From Cylindrospermopsis curvispora GIHE-G1 (GTDB lineage Bacteria; Cyanobacteriota; Cyanobacteriia; Cyanobacteriales; Nostocaceae), in NCBI RefSeq assembly GCF_014489415.1, contig NZ_CP060822.1, positions 534,311 through 598,310 of the forward strand: 64,000 bases of DNA, read 5' to 3'. The notes beneath the pieces are model-generated. The model saw only the letters and a list, made by a program, of their open reading frames with translations, did not search any database and had not been told where the DNA came from. The translations under genes and the position numbers were made by a program. Below are positions 1 through 10,624 of this stretch, in pieces. How positions within the stretch are numbered: the first letter of the stretch is position 1; every line of letters starts with the position of its first letter.

Positions 1-72
1 TGGACTCAAAATTTAACCATAGAACAGTTGGGAGAGAGATTTGAGTTTTGGCAAAGAACTAATAATAACTAA
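1..72 (+). CDS. 3' end of an unidentified gene, cut by the window edge
   Basis: The first 72 bases form an open frame of 23 codons ending in TAA at 70-72; everything upstream lies outside the window. The tail (…EQLGERFEFWQRTNNN) reads like protein sequence but I do not recognise the family. It converges on the minus-strand gene that ends at 112. The coding call rests only on the open frame running in from the edge. Confidence 0.4.
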   Translation, partial: WTQNLTIEQLGERFEFWQRTNNN

Positions 73-111
73 TGGGAATTCAGCTGCACATCCGTGATAA
101 TTAAAACTCCT

Positions 112-438
112 CTACTCTTCTATTTCCAATTGTGCAACCGCAACTGCATCAAAAGCAAAAGCAACAACTAAGGGCATGGGGGATACACAAATAAATGCCC
201 AACTTATGCACAGAAGAGTAATAACTAATGCAATAACTGATATTAATCTTTCCTCATTGGTAGCACCCTTTTTCTGTTTAATTAATTTCAAAGTGTCCAT
301 GGGAATGGGCTCTGGAATTACACAACCTGGGGGAAAAGCCCAATAATTACCACGACGTTCTACAAATAAATCAGTCCAACCATTTTCCGTGCACCAGTCC
401 TCAATCCATTCAATATAGTAATGATTGATAATCAACAT
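112..438 (-). CDS. small hypothetical protein with C-terminal membrane segments
   Basis: This 108-residue protein is not assigned to a named family. The N-terminal half is soluble and rich in aromatic residues (WIEDWCTENGW near residue 11), with a proline-rich stretch around residues 36-46. Residues about 63-103 hold one long or two short hydrophobic segments, and the protein ends in acidic residues. This suggests a small inner- or thylakoid-membrane protein with a cytoplasmic N-terminal domain. It stands alone, and no operon partner is visible. No function can be inferred from the sequence. Confidence 0.6.
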   Translation of the reverse strand: MLIINHYYIEWIEDWCTENGWTDLFVERRGNYWAFPPGCVIPEPIPMDTLKLIKQKKGATNEERLISVIALVITLLCISWAFICVSPMPLVVAFAFDAVAVAQLEIEE

Positions 439-577
439 AACAGTTAGGTTTTAATAGGTTTTAAGTTAGGATATCTAATTGACCGCACCCGCATACTAAC
501 AACCAAAAATGATCCCTGGCTAAAAAGTACAAAAAACTTTACGGTGGGTGAATCCCCCCATACATTAACGGTTAATG

Positions 578-1198
578 TCAATTAACAATTCTAAACGTCA
601 AGTTGATTCTAGATTGAACTTTTTTAGCTGTTTTCCCAACTTGATGTTGCCAAAAGTGCTGTGTCTGGTCTTGCATTAACAGTAAACTACCATTTTCTAA
701 GTCAATAACAGTCTTTTGACTCTTGTCATATTTGTGTCGTAAATAAAAGCGACGAGTTGCACCAAAACTAAGGGAAGCAATCAGAGGATTCTTACCCAAT
801 TCTGGTTCATCGTCACTGTGCCACCCCATACTATCCTTACCATCTCTATATAGATTTATTAAAACACTATTAAACCTAACTGGTACAATTTCCTCAATTT
901 TAGATTTAATAAACTTCAATGTAGGATTCCAAGATTCTGGGTGCTGTTCTATTCCAGAGTAGGTATAGGATTTACCCTCATCCCCATACCATGCAGTCAG
1001 TCGTGGAATGGGCATTTTTTTGCCAAACAAATGAATAATTTCTTGTTTCCACTTAATATTACCATATAACTCGCAAAACAACTGGTTTGAGTGTTCCACA
1101 CTGAAAAACTCAGGATACAGTATTACATTGCCATCAGTAGCAATAATTACTTTATGCTCAAACAGATTTTTTTCAGTCAAGTGGTGATTATGATACAA
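578..1198 (-). CDS. AlkB-family 2-oxoglutarate/Fe(II) dioxygenase
   Basis: This is a 206-residue protein of the AlkB/ALKBH2-3 type, which oxidatively removes alkyl groups from nucleobases using Fe(II), oxygen and 2-oxoglutarate. The iron site is visible as H127-S-D129 (WHSDDE) with a distal histidine in the QHFWQH region. The 2-oxoglutarate-binding arginines are in the C-terminal SRINLTFR. The motif PRLTAWYGD (residues 65-73) and the segment SLSFGATRRFYLRH are typical of the family. Length is normal. It is monocistronic, with a MITE-like repeat just upstream. The repair role is inferred from the family; the exact substrate is not visible. Confidence 0.9.
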   Translation of the reverse strand: MYHNHHLTEKNLFEHKVIIATDGNVILYPEFFSVEHSNQLFCELYGNIKWKQEIIHLFGKKMPIPRLTAWYGDEGKSYTYSGIEQHPESWNPTLKFIKSKIEEIVPVRFNSVLINLYRDGKDSMGWHSDDEPELGKNPLIASLSFGATRRFYLRHKYDKSQKTVIDLENGSLLLMQDQTQHFWQHQVGKTAKKVQSRINLTFRIVN

Positions 1199-1224
1199 AC
1201 AGCACCTTCCTTATAAATAATTTA

Positions 1225-1340
1225 ACTTAATTAGGTGAGGTCTAAAATGAAAGTAGGTTGGGTTGAAGCATGAAACCCAACACCCCCATGGGTCTCGTTA
1301 CTCGACCCACCCTACAAAATAATTGTGCCTCCCTAATTAA
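1225..1340 (-). repeat. MITE-like repeat (family M1), reverse orientation
   Basis: Read on the minus strand, this starts TTAGGGAGGCACAATTATT and carries the internal GTTGGGTTTCATGCTTCAAC hairpin (arms GTTGGGTT/AACCCAAC region). The same layout occurs at 5770-5886, 9168-9269, 9745-9846 and 36483-36570. It encodes nothing and lies between the AlkB-like gene and chlH, so it could influence either upstream region. Confidence 0.7.
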
Positions 1341-1540
1341 TGGTGAGTCCGAATTTGAAAAAGTCTTGCTAAATTATTAAGATTTGCTAATAATGGTTAC
1401 GTTTTTTATATCATTTTGTTTCAGTTCCAGAGGAAAACTCCCACTCAACCCGGGTTTTCTGGTACAAAACTCTTAATTGCCTAAGAAAATGGAAGAGAAG
1501 AACTTCCAACAGACCACACGCATCAAAGGAGCTTTTCTAA

Positions 1541-4500
1541 ATGTTCACCCAGGTGAAATCCACAATTAGACATATTGAACCTGATAATTTAGGGGACCGT
1601 ACTCTCATCAAGGTCGTTTATGTTGTCCTTGAGTCTCAATATCAAAGTTCCTTATCTCAAGCAGTAAGGCAAATTAATGCCAAACATCCCTCCATAGGGA
1701 TTGAAATTAGTGGCTATTTAATTGAAGAGCTGCGCAATCCAGAAAACTATGAAGAATTTAAACGTGATATATCTAGTGCTAATATATTCATCGCCTCTCT
1801 GATATTTATTGAAGATTTAGCACAGAAACTGGTTACTGCTGTGGCACCACACCGGGATAATTTCGATGTAGCGGTTGTTTTTCCATCTATGCCTGAAGTA
1901 ATGCGCCTGAATAAAATGGGTAGCTTTTCCTTGGCACAGTTGGGACAATCTAAAGGAGTTATCGCTAACTTCATGAAAAAGCGCAAGGAAAAATCTGGCG
2001 CGGGGTTTCAAGATGGAATGCTCAAGTTATTACGTACCCTCCCCCAAGTGTTAAAATTTCTTCCCATGGAAAAAGCCCAGGATGCAAGAAATTTCATGCT
2101 AAGTTTTCAATACTGGTTGGGTGGTTCAGCAGAAAATCTAGAAAACTTTTTGCTGATGTTGGCAGATAAATATGTTTTGAAAGGTGAAGACAAAACGAAT
2201 CTGGCTAAAGCTGAATATCAAGCACCCGTAGTTTATCCCGATATGGGGATTTGGCATCCTTTAGCTCCCACCATGTTTGAAGATGTGAAAGAATATCTCA
2301 ATTGGTATAATAGTCGTAGAGATATTCCCAAAACCTTAAAAGACCCCCTAGCACCCTGCGTGGGTTTAGTGCTGCAGCGAACTCACCTAGTTACTGGGGA
2401 TGATGCTCATTATGTGGCCATAGTCCAGGAATTAGAGTCTTTAGGTGCTAAGGTTCTCCCGGTGTTTGCTGGAGGATTGGACTTTTCTAAGCCTGTGAAT
2501 GCCTATTTCTATGAGCCCACAAGTCAAAGACCCTTAGTGGATGGGGTGGTATCCTTAACTGGATTTGCTTTAGTAGGTGGACCTGCAAGACAAGACCATC
2601 CCAAAGCCATAGAAGCATTAAAACGGCTCAACCGTCCTTATATGGTGGCTCTACCCCTGGTGTTTCAAACCACGGAAGAATGGTTAAATAGTGATTTGGG
2701 TTTACATCCCATTCAAGTAGCTCTACAAATTGCCATACCTGAATTGGATGGTGCAATTGAACCAATTATCCTCTCCGGTAAAGATGGTGCTACAGGAAGA
2801 GCGATCGCACTGCAGGATAGGGTAGAAATAGTTGCCCAACGTGCCTTAAAATGGGCTAGTCTCCGTCGTAAACCAAAATTGGATAAAAAGATTGCCATTA
2901 CGGTTTTTAGCTTTCCCCCTGACAAAGGTAACGTGGGAACTGCTGCTTATTTAGATGTATTTGGTTCTATTCATGAAGTTCTCAAAGGATTGAGAAATAA
3001 TGGATATGACGTACAGAATGTTCCTGACACTGCTAAGGAACTGATGGAACAAGTGATTCATGACGCACAAGCACAGTATGCCAGTCCCGAACTGAATATT
3101 GCTTATAAAATGTCTGTGTCAGAATATGAGACCCTCACACCTTATTCGGAACGTCTAGAAGAAAACTGGGGACCACCACCAGGACATTTAAATAGTGATG
3201 GACAAAACTTATTAATTTACGGTAAAGAGTTCGGTAATGTTTTTATTGGTGTCCAACCTACCTTTGGTTATGAAGGGGACCCAATGCGCTTACTATTTTC
3301 CCGTTCCGCTAGTCCTCACCATGGTTTTGCCGCTTTCTATACCTACCTAGAAAGAATTTGGGGTGCTGATGCGGTTTTGCATTTTGGTACCCATGGTTCC
3401 TTAGAGTTTATGCCCGGTAAACAAATGGGTATGTCGGGAGATTGCTATCCTGACCAACTAATTGGCACAATTCCCAATCTGTATTATTACGCAGCTAATA
3501 ATCCCAGTGAAGCCACAATTGCCAAACGGCGCAGTTATGCAGAAACTATTTCTTACTTGACCCCACCTGCAGAAAATGCTGGTTTATACAAGGGGTTGAA
3601 GGAACTGAGTGAGTTAATTGCTTCTTATCAAACCTTGAAGGATAGCGGAAGGGGAGTTTCTATTGTCAACGCGATTATTGACAAGTGTCGGATTGTTAAC
3701 TTGGATAAGGACATAGACCTTCCCGAAAGCGATGCTAAGAATCTCTCCTCAGAAGACAGGGACAATGTGGTGGGGATCGTCTACCGCAAGTTAATGGAAA
3801 TAGAATCTAGGTTACTACCTTGTGGTTTACATGTGATTGGTAAACCACCAACCGCGCAAGAAGCTATTGCTACCCTAGTTAATATTGCTAGCTTGGATCG
3901 GACAGAAGAGGAAATTCTCAGCTTACCTCGGATTATTGCCCAAAGCTTAGGAAGGGACATTGAAGAGATTTACCAAAATAGCGATCGCGGTATTTTGAGT
4001 GATGTACAGTTACTACAGGACATTACCATGGCTACCCGTGCTGCTGTAGGTTCTTTAGTACAAGCACAAACAGATGCGGAAGGTAGGGTTTCTCTAGTTT
4101 CTAAGTTGAATTTCTTCAACATGGGTAAAAAAGAACCCTGGGTCGAGTCCCTACATAACTCGGGTTACACCAAAGTAGATGTATCCGCACTCAAACCCCT
4201 ATTTGAGTATTTAGAATTTTGTCTCAAACAAGTGTGTGCAGATAATGAACTAGGAGGTTTATTACAAGGACTGGAAGGGGAATATATATTACCGGGACCG
4301 GGAGGGGATCCAATTCGCAATCCGGACGTATTGCCAACGGGTAAAAATATACACGCCCTAGACCCACAATCCATACCCACAACCGCAGCTGTGCAGTCAG
4401 CGAAAATTGTAGTGGATAGATTGTTAGACAGGAATAAGGCGGAAAATAATGGTCAATGGCCAGAAACCATCGCTTGTGTGCTGTGGGGTACGGATAATAT

Positions 4501-5527
4501 TAAAACCTACGGAGAATCCCTGGCGCAAATCATGTGGATGGTAGGGGTAAGACCCATTCCTGATTCCTTGGGGAGGGTGAACAAATTAGAATTAATTCCC
4601 CTAGAAGAATTGGGGAGACCCAGGATAGATGTGGTTATTAACTGTTCTGGAGTATTTCGAGATTTGTTCATTAACCAAATGAATCTCCTTGACCAAGGGG
4701 TAAAAATGGCCGCTGAAGCTGATGAACCCTTGGAGATGAACTATGTAAGGAAACATGCTCTACAACAAGCCCAAGAAATGGGTATAAACCTACGTCAAGC
4801 TGCGACTAGGGTGTTTTCTAATGCTTCTGGTTCCTATTCCTCGAATATTAACCTAGCAGTGGAGAATAGCACTTGGGATAGTGAAGCAGAATTACAAGAA
4901 ATGTATTTGAAGCGCAAATCCTTCTCTTTCAATTCTGACAATCCAGGAGTGATGGATGAATCTCGTCAGTTATTTGAAAACACCCTGAAAACTGCTGATG
5001 CAACTTTTCAAAATCTGGACTCCTCGGAAATCAGCTTGACTGATGTTTCTCATTATTTTGACTCCGATCCCACCAAGTTGGTAGCTAGTCTGCGGGGAGA
5101 TGGAAAGAAACCAGCATCCTATATTGCTGACACAACCACTGCGAATGCACAAGTGAGAAGTTTATCGGAGACCGTGCGTTTAGATGCGCGGACAAAACTG
5201 CTCAATCCTAAATGGTATGAGGGAATGTTATCTCACGGTTATGAAGGAGTGCGGGAGCTTTCTAAACGGTTAGTAAATACCACTGGTTGGAGTGCAACTG
5301 CTGGCGCTGTGGATAACTGGGTTTATGAGGAAACTAATGAGACCTTTATTAAGGATGAGGAAATGCAAAAACGTCTACTCAACTTGAATCCTCACTCTTT
5401 CCGCAAGATAGTTTCTACCCTATTGGAGGTTAATGGTCGTGGTTATTGGGAAACCAGCGAGGAAAATTTAGATAGGTTACGGGAGTTGTATCAGGAGGTG
5501 GAAAACCGCATTGAAGGTATAGATTAG
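1541..5527 (+). CDS. chlH: magnesium chelatase subunit H
   Basis: This is the large, porphyrin-binding catalytic subunit of Mg-chelatase. With ChlI and ChlD it inserts Mg2+ into protoporphyrin IX at the branch point to chlorophyll. At 1328 residues it has the usual cyanobacterial ChlH length. The N-terminal third is the ChlH-specific domain; the rest is the CobN/Mg-chelatase fold with the conserved segments [20 protein letters not shown] and [17 protein letters not shown]. The start at 1541 begins [15 protein letters not shown]. No chlI or chlD is nearby. A GUN4-domain protein, a family that includes the ChlH activator, is encoded 58 kb away at the other end of the window, too far to imply co-regulation. 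Confidence 0.98.
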   Translation: MFTQVKSTIRHIEPDNLGDRTLIKVVYVVLESQYQSSLSQAVRQINAKHPSIGIEISGYLIEELRNPENYEEFKRDISSANIFIASLIFIEDLAQKLVTAVAPHRDNFDVAVVFPSMPEVMRLNKMGSFSLAQLGQSKGVIANFMKKRKEKSGAGFQDGMLKLLRTLPQVLKFLPMEKAQDARNFMLSFQYWLGGSAENLENFLLMLADKYVLKGEDKTNLAKAEYQAPVVYPDMGIWHPLAPTMFEDVKEYLNWYNSRRDIPKTLKDPLAPCVGLVLQRTHLVTGDDAHYVAIVQELESLGAKVLPVFAGGLDFSKPVNAYFYEPTSQRPLVDGVVSLTGFALVGGPARQDHPKAIEALKRLNRPYMVALPLVFQTTEEWLNSDLGLHPIQVALQIAIPELDGAIEPIILSGKDGATGRAIALQDRVEIVAQRALKWASLRRKPKLDKKIAITVFSFPPDKGNVGTAAYLDVFGSIHEVLKGLRNNGYDVQNVPDTAKELMEQVIHDAQAQYASPELNIAYKMSVSEYETLTPYSERLEENWGPPPGHLNSDGQNLLIYGKEFGNVFIGVQPTFGYEGDPMRLLFSRSASPHHGFAAFYTYLERIWGADAVLHFGTHGSLEFMPGKQMGMSGDCYPDQLIGTIPNLYYYAANNPSEATIAKRRSYAETISYLTPPAENAGLYKGLKELSELIASYQTLKDSGRGVSIVNAIIDKCRIVNLDKDIDLPESDAKNLSSEDRDNVVGIVYRKLMEIESRLLPCGLHVIGKPPTAQEAIATLVNIASLDRTEEEILSLPRIIAQSLGRDIEEIYQNSDRGILSDVQLLQDITMATRAAVGSLVQAQTDAEGRVSLVSKLNFFNMGKKEPWVESLHNSGYTKVDVSALKPLFEYLEFCLKQVCADNELGGLLQGLEGEYILPGPGGDPIRNPDVLPTGKNIHALDPQSIPTTAAVQSAKIVVDRLLDRNKAENNGQWPETIACVLWGTDNIKTYGESLAQIMWMVGVRPIPDSLGRVNKLELIPLEELGRPRIDVVINCSGVFRDLFINQMNLLDQGVKMAAEADEPLEMNYVRKHALQQAQEMGINLRQAATRVFSNASGSYSSNINLAVENSTWDSEAELQEMYLKRKSFSFNSDNPGVMDESRQLFENTLKTADATFQNLDSSEISLTDVSHYFDSDPTKLVASLRGDGKKPASYIADTTTANAQVRSLSETVRLDARTKLLNPKWYEGMLSHGYEGVRELSKRLVNTTGWSATAGAVDNWVYEETNETFIKDEEMQKRLLNLNPHSFRKIVSTLLEVNGRGYWETSEENLDRLRELYQEVENRIEGID

Positions 5528-5575
5528 GGTTCTTAGTGGCGATCGCTCGGGGTAATATGACTCTAGGCGATCGCT

Positions 5576-5772
5576 ATGATTTCTGCACATGGCAATATAG
5601 ATAAGCCAGATGAATGCGGTCTTGTGGAATATCTCGAGAAACAAGGAAAGACAAAAAAAAGACCAATTGCCATGGATTTATTTTCCGGAGCAGGTGGACT
5701 TTCTCTGGGAATTCTGCTGGCTTTGATGTGGTGATATCCATTGAAATTGATACTTTTGAATCTAAATACTAA
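5576..5772 (+). pseudogene. N-terminal remnant of a DNA cytosine-5 methyltransferase
   Basis: From ATG 5576 the frame reads to residues AMDLFSGAGGLSLG, which is the S-adenosylmethionine-binding motif I of C5-cytosine methyltransferases. A single-base shift near 5720 moves the continuation (AGFDVVISIEIDTFES, the expected next segment) into another frame. The homology ends at 5769, exactly where the MITE-like element at 5770 begins. The gene therefore looks frameshifted and truncated by an insertion, with the catalytic PCQ motif and target-recognition region lost. It is surely inactive. Confidence 0.75.
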
Positions 5773-5886
5773 GTAGGGAGGCACAATTATTTGTAGGATT
5801 GGTCGAGTAACGAGACCCGTGGCGTTGGGTTTCATACTTCAACCCAACCTAAGTTCATCTTATATTTAATTCCACCCACCCACTTA
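5770..5886 (+). repeat. MITE-like repeat (family M1), full copy
   Basis: A 117-bp non-coding element with imperfect terminal inverted repeats: the left end TAAGTAGGGAGGCACAATTA against the complement of the right end, TAAGTGGGTGGGTGGAATTA. The middle holds a hairpin built on GTTGGGTTT…AACCCAACC. It interrupts the methyltransferase remnant directly upstream. Copies recur through the window in both orientations, so it is probably a non-autonomous transposable element; its driver transposase is not identified here. Confidence 0.75.
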
Positions 5887-6048
5887 GTCAAATCTATTTT
5901 TACTATTTACAAAAACTCTGGAGATCTGTATAAAATCTTCTGAATAGGGGACATTTTCCCATCAGCTGACTAGGTTGTATTTCTAGTAATAGTGAAGGGG
6001 TATGATAACCTTTGCGAAATAATACACTTGATTCTTGGCTACACTCCA

Positions 6049-7466
6049 TTAACAATTCTGATAGTTTGTCTTCACACAATTTCTTTGGGAGTCATATTTA
6101 CTAAAAGACTCTGGAGCATCAAAGGAAAAACCCATTTCCTTCATTTTATGGCTTAAACGCCAAAGGATTGCATCACTTTTAGCCCTTTTATCAGCAAGCA
6201 TTTCTTGGGTAAGTTTTTTGATCGAAAAATGACTTTTACCATAGGAATCAAAACAATAAACCTTCTCTAAACAGTCAGTAAAATGATCTAAAAGATCGGG
6301 ACTGTGGGTAGCAATTATGATCTGAGTTTTATGGGCAGCCATTTTAATCCACTCGGACAAAATTCTCATCCACGCAACGTGCAAACCTAATTCTGGTTCA
6401 TCAATAACCAGTAAAGATGGTAACACAGGTGAATGTAGTATAATCGCCCAACATAACATTCTTATGGTTCCATCAGATAGTTCCTTTAAACATAAAGGTT
6501 TCTTTGTATCCAACGAATACCATTCCATGACCAATGATAACTCTTGAGAACGAACACAACGAATACGATATGTTCTAGGTAAAACTAATGTCATGGCTTT
6601 ATTGATGGTTTCTTCAAAAAATATGTCTTCCCTGATTAAGTTTTCAAAAACTAAGGCTAGATTATCCCCTGATGCTGATACGTACTTGTCTGGACTTGTT
6701 ATTTTGGTCTCTGAGGTTTTAATTTTTTCTAAGTCAAAACTATTGGCATTATAAAACTGCCACTGTGAAACAAAATCAAGGAGTTTTCTTGCATCTTCAA
6801 TTACATTACTAGCAGGTTCTATCTCATCAAGGGTTCCCCAACCTCAAGACTTTTTGATAACAGTAAGTTTAAACATAAATTGTTGTTAGTTCGAGTGTAA
6901 CCATCTTCACAATAAACTCTTGGATCTGGTTCATAGCCCGGATATTCCGGATTATAGTTAAAAATCTGTCTTTGAGCTAATAATTTCCCTGATAACACTG
7001 CATTGAATGGATCGTTTTTGAGCTCGTAGTAAAATTTAAATGTATCTTCTTCTATGACTTTGTCTCCCACTTTTAATGATTCTTGATCAATAACTACTGC
7101 TTGTTTTCTATCTTCCTTTCGGTTCACTAAAAGACTCAATTCCAGGATGTGGTTTTTTGACGTAGAATCGGAGGATAATCCTGCAAAACAATAAACAAAG
7201 TAAACACTAGCTGGGTCTTCTATGGTATTGTCTAAAATCCCAGCACCTCCGATTTTATTGACCGCATCCTCAAAACCATTTATTTCCAGAGCATACTTCG
7301 TTGGATATAAACAGTCTCTAAGGAATTTTAAAGAGTTAATATAATTACTTTTACCTGAACCATTAGGACCAAGTAAAATGTTTAAATTATTGAACTCGAC
7401 TGGATCTGGTAAATAGAGATTCTTGTAGTTTTTAGTAGCGATGTATTGCAAAACAGGCTGACTCAT
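6049..7466 (-). pseudogene. AAA ATPase (SMC/OLD-like ATP-binding protein), frameshifted
   Basis: Two reading frames on the minus strand make one ~470-residue ATPase. The N-terminal part (7466 to about 6840) has the Walker A motif GPNGSGKSN near residues 33-41, inside NLNILLGPNGSGKSNYINSL. The C-terminal part (to 6049) has LSDGTIRMLC (signature), VIDEPELGLH (Walker B) and ATHSPDLLD (H-loop). A one-base shift near 6835-6850, within a run including GGGG, separates them, and both sides read cleanly as the same family. This family (AAA_21-like) is common in anti-phage and restriction-related loci, but no partner gene is visible. A sequencing error cannot be excluded. Confidence 0.8.
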
Positions 7467-7718
7467 ATTTTTTTCCCTTATATGGGTTAATTATATGGTA
7501 CTATGAGAGAGTAATAATTATTCTAATTATTCAACAACTTCCACAACAAAAAAATTTGTGGCGCAGCAATAAAACTGCGATCGCTCTCCACTCCTCTAAT
7601 AATATTGGTCTAGCATACCTCTGACTCAGAGGGTAAAAAGCCATTAGCCTGCGTTTTCCATTAGCTCCTCTTGGTTAGCAACCTCCTATTTTTTTGCGCT
7701 TATTGATTTTCTTTATTT

Positions 7719-7748
7719 CTTTTATATTGAATTCCACCCACCTACTTA
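7719..7748 (+). repeat. solo right end of MITE family M1
   Basis: The stretch ATATTGAATTCCACCCACC followed by TACTTA matches the right terminus of the M1 repeat. The left half is missing. It overlaps the stop codon of the DUF29 gene that ends at 7742, so the insertion or decay may have set that gene's 3' end. Confidence 0.5.
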
Positions 7749-8179
7749 CTCCCAGTGGGAAAAAAGTCCCCATCCAAAGTTTGTTCCCAGGAATAAGGAC
7801 AGGATTGGGGGAAAAGGTCATAAGAAAAACCGGTTTCGCGTACAGCTAGGTCTAACCCATTTTGATATGCTACAGCAAAAACTTCTTGGGTATATGGTTT
7901 GAGACTAGGATTCTCTTCCAAAAGAGTTTTTATTTCCCTTCTTTGCTCTCGAACCGTCGCTAACCAGCTATTACCTCTGAATTTTGCTTGATACTCCCAT
8001 TTGAGCAGATGTCCCAGCAAAACTCCCAAGCGGTTTTTCAGCTCCTTTTTTTCCCTTCTCCCCAAAGCTTCTATCTCCTCCCACAGGTTTGGTAAATCCA
8101 AACATTCCCATTGACCCTCTTTTATAGCTTTAGCTTGATGTTGCGTCCATGCGTAAAAATCCGTTTCATAAAGACTCAT
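7742..8179 (-). CDS. DUF29 family protein
   Basis: A ~145-residue member of the DUF29 family, abundant in cyanobacteria and without an established function. Recognisable marks are YETDFYAWTQHQA at the N-terminus, LWEEIEALGRREKKELKNRL, the LLGHLLKWEYQ helix and a C-terminal FPQSCPYSWEQ…DGDFFPT. I place the start at 8179 (MSLYETDF), because it overlaps the end of the upstream DUF29 gene by 14 bp in translational-coupling style; an ATG seven codons earlier (8200) is possible. Two divergent DUF29 genes in tandem suggest an old duplication. Confidence 0.85.
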   Translation of the reverse strand: MSLYETDFYAWTQHQAKAIKEGQWECLDLPNLWEEIEALGRREKKELKNRLGVLLGHLLKWEYQAKFRGNSWLATVREQRREIKTLLEENPSLKPYTQEVFAVAYQNGLDLAVRETGFSYDLFPQSCPYSWEQTLDGDFFPTGSK

Positions 8180-8639
8180 AGTATTGTTCGCCTTCCTCAA
8201 GTTCCGGAAACCAGTTTTCCGTTAGTATGCGATCGCCATCCCAGGGGAATTGTTCAGGGAACTGGTCATAAGCAATAGAGGTTTGTTGGCTTGCAGCATC
8301 TTTTGCATCTGCCCAAGCATCTAACCACCACTCTGGGTCTTGTAAACAAGTTTTTAAGCTAGGCGTTTTCTGCAAGCGACATCTAATACGGTCCCGTTGG
8401 GTTCTAATTGTTGCTTGCCAACTGGACCCCCTGAGCAAAGGTTGATACTGCCATTTAAGGAGATGACATAACAAGACAGCCATGCGACTAGCTAGTTCCC
8501 TTTGTTCGCTCTTACCCACATCCTCTATTTCCTCCGCAATATGCTCCAGGTCAAGCAAGTGAAATTGGCGACTGCGTATAAATTTAGCCTGTTGATTTGC
8601 CCAAGCGACAATATCCTCATCATAGTTGGTAGCATTCAT
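8166..8639 (-). CDS. DUF29 family protein (upstream tandem copy)
   Basis: A 157-residue DUF29 protein. It shows YDEDIVAWANQQAKFI, DLEHIAEEIEDVGKSEQREL, LLCHLLKWQYQP and the C-terminal FPEQFPWDGDRILTENWFPE. It is first in a two-gene unit, its end overlapping the start of the next DUF29 gene. Its sequence is clearly different from that neighbour, so the duplication is not recent. Function is unknown. The long non-coding repeat array begins about 20 bp upstream of its start codon and runs away from it. Confidence 0.87.
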   Translation of the reverse strand: MNATNYDEDIVAWANQQAKFIRSRQFHLLDLEHIAEEIEDVGKSEQRELASRMAVLLCHLLKWQYQPLLRGSSWQATIRTQRDRIRCRLQKTPSLKTCLQDPEWWLDAWADAKDAASQQTSIAYDQFPEQFPWDGDRILTENWFPELEEGEQYYESL

Positions 8640-9167
8640 CCTAATTTCTCCTTTTCGCCAGCGATCGCTATTCCTCCTATCTCCTAAATTATATCGCTAC
8701 AGAATTTTTCCCATCTTTGATAATTACACCGGAAATCCTATAAAATGGCGATCGCAGTTAATTTCAATTACCCCCGCGCCCATTTTTTTCTCCATCGGGG
8801 GGGTTGACTATTGTCTCTTGGACATGATACCCTGATAATGGAAATCTGTGCACTTTTTTTGCAAATGCTTACACTCCATTATACTCAACTCTCATAATAC
8901 CACATTTTTATCCCTTCGACCACAGAAAAACTTATCTCAACCCCCTATAAATATAATTTTTTCTTATTGTTTATCTTTTATATACGAATTTATGGGTTAA
9001 TACGATTGTACAACCATTTTAAGTTATACAACCCCAAATAATTTGGTCACGTTTGGTAAATTGCCTGTTGGGTTTTCTCCACCCAACAATAATGGAAATC
9101 TATATCCCGCTGGTGTTTCAATACTACTAATATTTGATGTTCCCCCCTTCGCGAAAGAGCGATCGCT

Positions 9168-9269
9168 TGTAGGTAGGCACAATTATTTGTAGGATGGTTT
9201 ATCCATGCGGGCGTTGGGTTTCATCCTTCAACCCAACCTACATTGTCTTATATTTAATTCCACTCACTA
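9168..9269 (+). repeat. MITE family M1 copy inside the long repeat array
   Basis: Reads TGTAGGTAGGCACAATTATT, then GCGTTGGGTTTCATCCTTCA, and ends ATTTAATTCCACTCACTA. It follows directly after the GCGATCGC that closes the first long repeat unit. The unit plus MITE was then duplicated, because the same junction recurs 577 bp later. Confidence 0.65.
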
Positions 9270-9744
9270 CTATTTGATATTCGCGAGCGATCACTACTCC
9301 TTATCTATCTCCTAGCACCGCACGATTTTTCCCATCTTTGGTAATTACCCCCGCGCCCATTTTTTTCTCCATCGGGGGGGTTGACTATTGTCTCTTGGAC
9401 ATGATACCCTCACAATGGAAATCTGTGCACTTTTTTCGCGAATGCTCACACTCCATTATACTCAACCCTCATAGTACCACATTTTTATCCCTTCGACCAC
9501 AGAAAAACTTATCTCAACCCCCTATAAATATAATTTTTTCTTATTGTTTATCTTTTATATACGAATCTATGGGTTAATACGATTATACAACCATTTTAAG
9601 TTATACAACCCCAAATAATTTGGTCACGTTTGGTAAATTGTCTGTTGGGTTTTCTCCACCCAATAATAATGGAAATCTATATCCCGCTGGTGTTTCAATA
9701 CTACTAATATTTGATGTTCCCCCCTTCGCGAAAGAGCGATCGCT

Positions 9745-9846
9745 TGTAGGTAGGCACAATTATTTGTAGGATGGTTTATCCATGCGGGCGTTGGGTTTCA
9801 TCCTTCAACCCAACCTACATTGTCTTATATTTAATTCCACTCACTA
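9745..9846 (+). repeat. MITE family M1 copy, duplicate of the one at 9168
   Basis: Apparently identical to the copy at 9168-9269 and at the same position relative to the surrounding long repeat. This shows that the block (repeat unit plus MITE) was copied as a whole, rather than the MITE inserting twice. Confidence 0.65.
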
Positions 9847-9880
9847 CTATTTGATATTCGCGAGCGATCACTACTCCTTA

Positions 9881-10006
9881 AGTGGTCGTGCAAAATAAAT
9901 TTCGCAGTTCAGGGAGGGAACTGATAACTGAAAAGACCTAACAGATAACCCTTACAGAAATTATTTCTTCAATGAATATGTAAAATTAAATTTGCCTGGG
10001 TACTTA
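9881..10006 (+). mobile_element. ~122-bp MITE-like insertion (family M2) with CTTA duplication
   Basis: Compared with the preceding unit (…ACTCCTTATCTATC), this unit carries 126 extra bases after CCTTA. The insert begins AGTGGTCGTGCAAAATAAAT and ends AAATTTGCCTGGGTA, then CTTA repeats. The two ends are weakly inverted copies of each other (AGT…GCAAA in both when one is complemented). An empty site 600 bp upstream makes the boundaries precise. Non-coding. Confidence 0.55.
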
Positions 10007-10624
10007 TCTATCTCCTAGCACCGCACGATTTTTCCCATCTTTGGTAATTACCCCCGCGCCCATTTTTTTCTCCATCGGGGGGGTTGACTATTGTCTCTTG
10101 GACATGATACCCTCACAATGGAAATCTGTGCACTTTTTTCGCGAATGCTCACACTCCATTATACTCAACCCTCATAGTACCACATTTTTATCCCTTCGAC
10201 CACAGAAAAACTTATCTCAACCCCCTATAAATATAATTTTTTCTTATTGTTTATCTTTTATATACGAATCTATGGGTTAATACGATTATACAACCATTTT
10301 AAGTTATACAATCCCAAATAATTTGGTCACGTTTGGTAAATTGTCTGTTGGGTTTTCTCCACCCAATAATAATGGAAATCTATATCCCGCTAGTGTTTCA
10401 ATACTACTAATATTTGATGTTCCCCCCTTCGCGAAAGAGCGATCGCTATCTATCTCCTATTACAGCACCGCATCTCCTATTACAGCACCGCAGGATTTTC
10501 CCCATCTTTGGTAATTACACCGCAAGTCCTATTAATTTCAAGTGAGGATATCTAGGCGCCGATTTTTTCTCCATGGGGGGGTTAAAATATAGTTAGCTAA
10601 GGTTGGTTTTACTTTATAGGTTTT

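Noticed and set aside
9338..10280. Two identical 79-codon frames in the repeat array as real genes
   Set aside because: Their identity follows from the repeat duplication. The frame is broken in all other units, and the composition is unlike the protein genes here.
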